A stretch of 50,724 nt of DNA, from positions 1-50,724 of the forward strand of contig JAFGNH010000138.1 of the NCBI GenBank assembly GCA_016927115.1. The letters are read 5' to 3'. Under the pieces are notes generated by a model. That model did not search any database. It saw only the letters and a program-made list of their open reading frames with translations, and was not told where the DNA came from. This DNA comes from Anaerolineales bacterium (GTDB lineage Bacteria > Chloroflexota > Anaerolineae > Anaerolineales > E44-bin32). This document shows positions 45,655 to 50,724 of the stretch, one piece after another. Position 1 is the first letter of the stretch. Every line of letters starts with the position of its first letter. Made by a program: the position numbers and the translations under genes.

Positions 45655-46425
45655 TCACGTACTACGACAGGTTTGCGAGGTGCTGTACTCGTAACGGTCG
45701 GCGCGGTAGTAGCTGGAGGAGTATTCGATCACTTCATCATCTTCGAGGTATGTTGTGGTGCCAACAAATAACAGGGGTGTGCCTTCCTCTACATGCAGCA
45801 GGTCGGCCCGGTAACCATCAGCGGCGGTTGCGCGGACAACGTGATCGATACGGTTGATCATCAGCTGGTATTGTGTGGCCAGCACTTCATACAATGACTG
45901 CTGGTTGAAATCCTGCTGTTCAATACCAGGGCATCGTTTGCTTAAAATCGTACTGATCTGGTGACAGATGGGTTCGTTATCACCCAGCCGCAGCCGCTCC
46001 AGCATAAGGCACGGCTCCCCCCGGTAACCCTGCATTGGCGGTACTTCCAGCTCGACGTTGCCGGTTTGATGGCTGAGCACCTGTGAATGCGGCTTGAGGC
46101 CCATCTCGCGCATCTGTTGGCTGAAACTTCGGTCAAGAAAAAACTGAATGAAGTTCGGCTGCTCCCGGATGAAAGTACCGCGGCCGGCAAAACGTTCGAC
46201 CATTTGCTCATCCACGAGGCGCGAAATTGCCTGACGCACGGTCTGACGACCAACACCATACGCCTGGCAGATATCGAGTTCCGGCGGCAGCATGTCGCCG
46301 GGGAATAGAATATCGCGCTGCACCATTCTGCGCAGATCAAGATAAATCTGATGGTAGAGGGGAACCGGGCTGTGTGGATCGACAGAACTGTAGGGGAGAT
46401 TCGGCTTGACTTCTTCTGTGTTCAT
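45655..46425 (-). CDS. GntR-family regulator, HutC/UTRA type
   Basis: The 256-residue product has a GntR winged helix at about 20-90 (PLYHQIYLDLRRMV, then PPELDICQAYGVGRQTVRQAI and GRGTF) and a C-terminal UTRA ligand domain, closing with ADLLHVEEGTPLLFVGTT and YSSSYYRADRYEY. UTRA domains bind small metabolites such as sugar phosphates. The start overlaps the UroD-like gene stop (ATGA), so it is co-translated. The divergent promoters upstream of that gene carry repeated AATGTYCG half-sites, which I infer are its operators. A negatively autoregulated switch would fit. Confidence 0.9.
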   Translation of the reverse strand: MNTEEVKPNLPYSSVDPHSPVPLYHQIYLDLRRMVQRDILFPGDMLPPELDICQAYGVGRQTVRQAISRLVDEQMVERFAGRGTFIREQPNFIQFFLDRSFSQQMREMGLKPHSQVLSHQTGNVELEVPPMQGYRGEPCLMLERLRLGDNEPICHQISTILSKRCPGIEQQDFNQQSLYEVLATQYQLMINRIDHVVRATAADGYRADLLHVEEGTPLLFVGTTTYLEDDEVIEYSSSYYRADRYEYSTSQTCRST

Positions 46426-47606
46426 CGTGCTTCTTTCTCCTGAATGGGATAAGTGCCGAATTCTCTGGCTTTATCAAAAAGCGTAAGAACGTTGCCGGCT
46501 GGCACATCCGCCTGCAGATGGTTGGAAGGAGCCAGGATATATCCGCCGCCGGCAGCAAGCTGGCTGATGCGGTTCCTGACTTCGGCACTTACATCTTCCC
46601 GGCTGCCAGGCATGGCATGGGAAATATCGATCCCGCCCAGGAAGGAGATCTTGTTACCGTACTCCTTCTTAACCGCTTCCAGGTTGGTGGCAGGCAGCGG
46701 TTCCAGCGGGTGGATTACATCGATTCCAAGTTCTACTACATCAGACAGCAGATCGGTAACCGCCCCATCGCTGTGGAGCATGATCCGAATTTCCGGATTG
46801 TGTTCCCTGATGACATTTACCATACGAGCCAGACAGGGTTTCAGGAATTGCCGGAACATGGCCGGAGAAATGATCAGGCTTGTATTGCCCGCGTAGTCAT
46901 CACCGGGCAATTCTATCATATCGAAATAGTCCCCGCTTGATTGCATGGCGAGCCGTAGAAGGTTCACAAGAAGGGTGGTTATCCTGTACAGCAGCGCTTC
47001 GGCAAACTCCTGATTGAGGACCATGTCCATAAGGAAGTTTTCAGTTCCCCGCAGGTCACAGGCGGTCTGAAAAGGCCCATGGGAGGCGATCATTCGCATC
47101 GTGATGAAGTACTGGTTCTGTTCGTGGAGCTGGTGGGCACGTTCGGCAACACCGGCCATCCAGCATGGATCGGAAAGATCAGGCCATTGTATAAGGCGAT
47201 CGATATCTTCAATATTGCTGGTCTGCTGGAGCAAACCTTTTCCAGCGTAATAATAAGGGAGTGCTCGTTTCCAGATTTGTCCGTATGAATCGTAGAAGGA
47301 ATTTTTTTCCGTTCCGGGGAGGATCGGGCTATTGGGGAGTTGTCCTGGCCAGCAGTACCGGAGATCGGTGCCGAGGCGTTCGAGCAGGCGGTCATCCATG
47401 TAGGAGATGCTGTGTCCACTTCGGAATGGAGGGACGGGGCTGCCCAAACCCAGATAGTCTACCAGACGCAGGTAGAGGTCGTCCACCATGCCGTATGGGC
47501 CTCCGCCCAGTGCTGTCGGGACCCGATCGGGTTCTTCATGTTTCAGAGCTGTGCGAACACGCTGTCTGGGGGTAATCACAGTAGGTGACATAGGCCTCTT
47601 ATCCAT
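46422..47606 (-). CDS. UroD-like family protein, probably not a heme enzyme
   Basis: The 394-residue product belongs to the uroporphyrinogen decarboxylase superfamily: RQRVRTALKHEEPDRVP at the start, PSNHLQADVP at the end, and a TIM-barrel pattern between. The true UROD signature for substrate arginines is absent. The zinc site of the related methyltransferases (H-x-C) reads H-S-D in MLHSDGAV near 274. Its activity is therefore uncertain; it may be a corrinoid-type methyltransferase relative or an unknown lyase. It is coupled to a UTRA regulator and divergent from a sugar-type oxidoreductase, which points to carbohydrate or polyol catabolism. ATG 47606 lacks a clear site; ATG 47591 after AGAGG is the alternative. 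Confidence 0.8.
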   Translation of the reverse strand: MDKRPMSPTVITPRQRVRTALKHEEPDRVPTALGGGPYGMVDDLYLRLVDYLGLGSPVPPFRSGHSISYMDDRLLERLGTDLRYCWPGQLPNSPILPGTEKNSFYDSYGQIWKRALPYYYAGKGLLQQTSNIEDIDRLIQWPDLSDPCWMAGVAERAHQLHEQNQYFITMRMIASHGPFQTACDLRGTENFLMDMVLNQEFAEALLYRITTLLVNLLRLAMQSSGDYFDMIELPGDDYAGNTSLIISPAMFRQFLKPCLARMVNVIREHNPEIRIMLHSDGAVTDLLSDVVELGIDVIHPLEPLPATNLEAVKKEYGNKISFLGGIDISHAMPGSREDVSAEVRNRISQLAAGGGYILAPSNHLQADVPAGNVLTLFDKAREFGTYPIQEKEAR

Positions 47607-47615
47607 TAAAAGATA

Positions 47616-47706
47616 CGGACATTAAGACAATTTTATGATATTGTGCGAATGTCCGCAAGATTGACTGAAAAATGAGGCTGCTATATAATGCAAATGTTCG
47701 AACATT
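47616..47706. promoter_or_regulatory. Divergent promoters with repeated AATGTYCG operator half-sites
   Basis: Plus strand: TTGACT (47661-47666), 17 bp, TATAAT (47684-47689) for the oxidoreductase. Minus strand: TTGCGG (47658-47653), 17 bp, TAAAAT (47635-47630) for the UroD-like operon. AATGTYCG half-sites occur at 47616-47623 (inverted), 47648-47655, and as the perfect palindrome AATGTTCGAACATT at 47693-47706. Each promoter has a site at or just past its -10, so one repressor could close both. Confidence 0.7.
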
Positions 47707-47729
47707 CATAACTTTCCCGGAGGATTCCA

Positions 47730-48926
47730 ATGCATAAAATAGCTGTGCTCGGTGCTGGATTGATCGGCCGTTTCTACACAATGAGTTTGCTGAATTTCCG
47801 TGGAAAGGAAAAAATCAAGGTTGTGTGCGCTTCCTCGGCAGGAGAAGCCAAAGCCTTTGCGGACGAATTCGGTATACCTCGCTATACCGACGACATGGCA
47901 GAGGCAGTGCGGGATCCTGAAATCGACACGGTAATCGTTGCGCTTCCAAACTATCTCCATAAGAAGGCGGTATTGCTGGCAGCGGAAGCCGGCAAGGCAG
48001 TCCTCTGTACCAAGCCGCTGGCCACTAATGCGGCTGATGCGCTTGAAATGCTGCGGGCTGTCGAAAAGGCAGGTGTGTTCCATGGTTATCTGGAAGATCT
48101 GGTATATACCCCCAAGACGCTGAAAGCGCTTGATTCGGCGAAGAACGGCGCATTAGGCAAGGTCCTGTGGGCACGTTCACGTGAAACACACGGGGGTCCG
48201 CACAGCGACTGGTTCTGGAACAAGGAACTATCCGGCGGCGGGGCTATTGTGGACATGGGCTGTCATTGTATAGAGATTGCCCGGAGTTTCATTGGAAAAG
48301 ACAGCCGGCCGTTGGAAGTGACCTGCTGGGCCGATACCCAGGTGCATCCAATCGATGCTGAAGACCATGCTGTCGGGCTTGTGCGCTATGACAGCGGCGC
48401 TATCGGCCAATTCGAAGTCAGCTGGACCTTCCGCGGCGGAATGGATCTGCGCGATGAAATATCCGGCACAGAAGGAACCGTGTGGCTGAACCACTGGCTG
48501 CGCACCGGGTTTGAAATGTTCACCAGCGTCGGACAGGGTGGGTATGTGGCTGAAAAGGCTGAAGGTGATACCGGCTGGCTTTTCCCGGTCGGAGATGAAA
48601 TCGGAGCACTGGGCTATGTAGCCATGTTTTTGGATATGTTCAACGCCATGGACGAAGGCCGAGCCCCGAGGGAAACCTTCTACGACGGCTACATCGTTAA
48701 CACTATCGTTGATGCCTCTTACAGGGCAGCAGAATCGAAAAAATGGGAACCGATCGATATCCAGGACTGGCGTGGTGCCGATGCCGCAACTGCTTCCGGG
48801 ATGGCACTGGAAGAGTATGATTCGGACCACTATCTGATTAAAGAGGAGCGGATGCCCAACGGCAATCTGAAGGTTATCCTTAAACATAAGTCCACCGGCG
48901 AAATTTCTCAAATTTTCAAAGAATAA
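47730..48926 (+). CDS. Gfo/Idh/MocA-family oxidoreductase
   Basis: These NAD(P)-dependent enzymes oxidise or reduce sugars, inositols and related polyols. ATG 47730 follows CCGGAGGA and gives 398 residues. The Rossmann motif is [10 protein letters not shown] at 6-15. [20 protein letters not shown] segment (58-76) follows, then the [13 protein letters not shown] segment with the conserved Lys near 95. The catalytic region reads [18 protein letters not shown] near 169, with the D-x-x-x-H pattern (Asp near 174, His near 178). It is divergent from the UroD-like/GntR pair and shares their operators, so all three probably serve one pathway. The substrate is unknown. Confidence 0.9.
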   Translation: MHKIAVLGAGLIGRFYTMSLLNFRGKEKIKVVCASSAGEAKAFADEFGIPRYTDDMAEAVRDPEIDTVIVALPNYLHKKAVLLAAEAGKAVLCTKPLATNAADALEMLRAVEKAGVFHGYLEDLVYTPKTLKALDSAKNGALGKVLWARSRETHGGPHSDWFWNKELSGGGAIVDMGCHCIEIARSFIGKDSRPLEVTCWADTQVHPIDAEDHAVGLVRYDSGAIGQFEVSWTFRGGMDLRDEISGTEGTVWLNHWLRTGFEMFTSVGQGGYVAEKAEGDTGWLFPVGDEIGALGYVAMFLDMFNAMDEGRAPRETFYDGYIVNTIVDASYRAAESKKWEPIDIQDWRGADAATASGMALEEYDSDHYLIKEERMPNGNLKVILKHKSTGEISQIFKE

Positions 48927-48980
48927 TCCGCCGGAAGCCAGGTGTGTTTCCCGCGCGTTTTCCCGATCATACAGCACAAA

Positions 48981-49047
48981 ACTTTGTATAGACAATAAAC
49001 AAAGTGTGATATATTATCAATATACTCATTAAGTAATCAAACAAAGT
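48981..49047 (+). promoter_or_regulatory. Promoter with ACTTTGT/ACAAAGT operators
   Basis: ACTTTGT (48981-48987) and ACAAAGT (48999-49005) form an exact inverted repeat with an 11-bp spacer. A third half-site, ACAAAGT, is at 49041-49047. TAGACA (48988-48993) and TATATT (49010-49015), 16 bp apart, give a promoter overlapped by the first site. It lies upstream of the second ROK gene, which probably binds here. Confidence 0.6.
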
Positions 49048-49137
49048 ATATGGCTGGAACAGCAGGTCTCGGGGTGCGGAATGCACCGGTGGATTTAGAA
49101 GGTTTCGAAACACACTTGAAGGACGGTTTCTTGGCAT

Positions 49138-50379
49138 ATGAAAGCTGACTTCCCGAAAGCTCCTCTCGTATTACCTGCCGCGGAGGCAGAGGTTATGCGA
49201 GTACTACGTAACAACGGCCAGACCACGCGGCCTGAGATCAGCCGGGTTACCGGTTGGTCCAGAGCAAAAACTTCTCAGGAAGTCAGTTCGCTGGTTAAAA
49301 AAGGAATTCTAAAAGATGTGGGCGAGGAAGATTCGAAGGGTGGCCGAAAGCCTCGCCTTCTGCGTTTAAACAATCACCTTGGCTATGTTGTGGGCGTGGA
49401 TATCGGAGCAACCAGTCTTGAAGTTGCTCTGGCAGATGTAAATGGCCAAATCCTGCAGCGAACAGCAGAACCCGCTGATGTGCGGGATGCGCCTGAAGTG
49501 CTTCTGGGGCGCTGCAGGAAGATTATCCAGTCTCTTGCTGAGAAGGAAGGGATTTCCGCACAGCTGATCTTGAGTATTGGTATTGGAGTACCCGGACCAG
49601 TGAATTTCTCGCGAGGTGTGCTTGTGGCACCGCCTTTGATGCCGGACTGGGAAAATTTCCCGATTCGACTTTTCTTTAAAGAAGCCTTCCCATCTGCTCT
49701 TGTGGTTGTTGATAACGATGTGAATATTATGGCGCTGGGTGAACAACGGTCTGGAGATGCGGCCAATGTTGATCATTTCCTGGTAATTAAAATCGGCACC
49801 GGGATTGGCTGCGGCATCATGGTTAACGGCAAGATTCATCGTGGAAGTGATGGAAGCGCCGGAGATATCGGTCATATCTGTGTGGATAAGAGCGGACCGA
49901 TCTGTCGCTGTGGCAACCGGGGCTGCCTGGAAGCAATGGCTGCGGGGCCTGCAATCGAAGAGAGCGCCATCCTGGCTGCAAAGGAAGGTAAAAGCGAGTT
50001 CCTGCGGGAACGTATGGAAGCCAATGGTGGAAAACTTACACCGGAGGACGTCAATATGGCCTGTCGGGAGGGAGATGAAGCTGCACTCGAAATCATTCGC
50101 ACCAGCGGAAAAATGATCGGCGACGTGCTCGCCGGCCTGGTCAATTTTTTTAATCCAAGCCATATATTTATCACCGGCGGCATTGCCAATTTTGGCAACC
50201 ATTTACTGATCGCTATCAAACGCGCTGTCCTGCGGCGATCGCTGCCCCTTGCCACCACCAATCTTTCTATCAATTTTTCCGCAACGGGTCCTGATGCAGG
50301 AGTTGTTGGGGCAATCATGCTTGCGTTGGAGTATCTATTTGTCGTTGAAGGCAGCAAACCCTATTACGGGAGTTCCTGA
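49138..50379 (+). CDS. ROK-family transcriptional regulator
   Basis: ATG 49138 gives 413 residues; the preceding bases lack a strong Shine-Dalgarno. The winged helix lies at about 15-70 (ISRVTGWSRAKTSQEVSSLV). The ROK domain starts with VVGVDIGATSLEVALADVNG near 82. It has the sugar-contact GDIGHICVDKSGP near 243, the zinc motif CRCGNRGCLEAMA near 259, and ends with the FNPSHIFITGGIA segment. The ATP-binding DIGAT is intact, though ROK regulators often lack kinase activity. It precedes a sugar-binding lipoprotein gene by 82 bp, so it probably controls that second ABC importer. Its own promoter carries an inverted repeat, suggesting autoregulation. Confidence 0.9.
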   Translation: MKADFPKAPLVLPAAEAEVMRVLRNNGQTTRPEISRVTGWSRAKTSQEVSSLVKKGILKDVGEEDSKGGRKPRLLRLNNHLGYVVGVDIGATSLEVALADVNGQILQRTAEPADVRDAPEVLLGRCRKIIQSLAEKEGISAQLILSIGIGVPGPVNFSRGVLVAPPLMPDWENFPIRLFFKEAFPSALVVVDNDVNIMALGEQRSGDAANVDHFLVIKIGTGIGCGIMVNGKIHRGSDGSAGDIGHICVDKSGPICRCGNRGCLEAMAAGPAIEESAILAAKEGKSEFLRERMEANGGKLTPEDVNMACREGDEAALEIIRTSGKMIGDVLAGLVNFFNPSHIFITGGIANFGNHLLIAIKRAVLRRSLPLATTNLSINFSATGPDAGVVGAIMLALEYLFVVEGSKPYYGSS

Positions 50380-50461
50380 AGAGAGGAGGCGATGTCCATT
50401 CGATTTTTTTATTCTGATAAAAGCAGATTAAAACCTATAACGAAAGAAAAGAGGAGAACAA

Positions 50462-50724
50462 ATGTCTAGAAAATACTTTGCTTTGCTGAGTGTCTTGATC
50501 ATCATGGCAATGGTGTTGGGTGCTTGCGGCCCTGCGGCTACAGATGTTCCGGATGAAGCGGTTGCAGAAGAGGAAGCTGCACCGCAGGAAGCCGAAGAGC
50601 CTGAAATGGCTGAAGAGCCAACCGCAGAACCCTTCACAATCGGTGTTTCCAACCCGTTCATCAGCAGCGAATACCGCACACAGATGATTGCTGAACTGAT
50701 CGAAGTTAACCAGGAATACATGGA
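50462..50724 (+). CDS. Sugar-binding lipoprotein of an ABC importer (partial, cut by window end)
   Basis: ATG 50462 follows AAAGAGGAG. The first 87 residues show a signal ending in the lipobox VLGAC (Cys 22) and an acidic Ala/Glu/Pro linker (EEEAAPQEAEEPEMAEEP) like that of XylF. The binding domain then begins with FTIGVSNPFISSEYRTQMI, the first strand and helix of ribose-type periplasmic proteins. The rest lies beyond the window. By analogy with xylFGH, an ATPase and permease probably follow. The ligand is unknown. Confidence 0.85.
   Translation, partial: MSRKYFALLSVLIIMAMVLGACGPAATDVPDEAVAEEEAAPQEAEEPEMAEEPTAEPFTIGVSNPFISSEYRTQMIAELIEVNQEYM

Noticed and set aside
45642-45656. GAGCTG-AGG-CAGCTC hairpin at the end of the GntR gene
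   Set aside because: The loop is only 3 nt, no T-tract follows on the relevant strand, and it overlaps the coding end. It is too weak to call a terminator.
1-50724. CRISPR arrays, tRNA or rRNA genes, insertion sequences
   Set aside because: No regularly spaced repeats beyond the 27-bp pair, no cloverleaf with a T-loop and CCA-type end, no rRNA-like conserved sequence, and no transposase motifs were found by reading both strands.

Overview
The window looks like part of a Chloroflexota genome, probably Anaerolineae-like. This is inferred from gene content and style, not from a marker gene. The clues are receptor-type Ser/Thr kinases, an FHA-ABC transporter fusion, lipoprotein binding proteins with Ala/Glu/Pro-rich linkers after the lipobox, several ROK regulators, and AddAB rather than RecBCD. 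I saw no rRNA, tRNA, CRISPR array, insertion sequence or phage gene.

Layout. 1-1041 is decayed DNA: a short tail of an upstream gene, a 27-bp direct repeat, a MazF toxin remnant and a second broken reading frame, closed by two hairpins. 1042-4812 holds a small membrane protein, a LarA-type nickel racemase translationally coupled to a DUF4147 glycerate 2-kinase, and a small membrane-protein gene broken by an in-frame TGA. 4827-16353 is the most unusual block. Two paralogous receptor kinases are transcribed divergently, each with an N-terminal pseudokinase, an active kinase, one membrane span and an extracytoplasmic sensor. One sensor is three concanavalin-like repeats; the other is a BMP/PnrA-type nucleoside-binding domain. 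Downstream lie a triple-FHA ABCG-like transporter and a lipoprotein that appears to carry the same concanavalin-like repeat as the first kinase. I read this as a candidate phospho-signalling and transport module.

17276-25676 holds a small protein, an ADP-ribosylglycohydrolase, overlapping addB and addA, and a small membrane protein. 25704-31867 (minus strand) runs from a GT-C-like membrane protein through an overlapping OmpR-type regulator, a triple-PDZ lipoprotein and a sensor histidine kinase to a rhodanese lipoprotein: an apparent envelope-sensing locus. 32176-36717 holds an Ala/Pro-containing orphan, a DedA protein behind a perfect 19-bp palindrome, a DUF362 lipoprotein and an ALDH7-like dehydrogenase.

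36906-50724 is mainly sugar metabolism and its control: a ROK repressor facing xylFGH, with a promoter and XylR-like operator about 575 nt before xylF and a perfect hairpin between xylF and xylG. Next come a MarR regulator and MFS exporter, then a GntR/UTRA regulator and UroD-like protein divergent from a Gfo/Idh/MocA oxidoreductase, with shared operator half-sites. Last are a second ROK regulator with its own inverted-repeat operator and the start of another sugar-binding lipoprotein cut by the window end.
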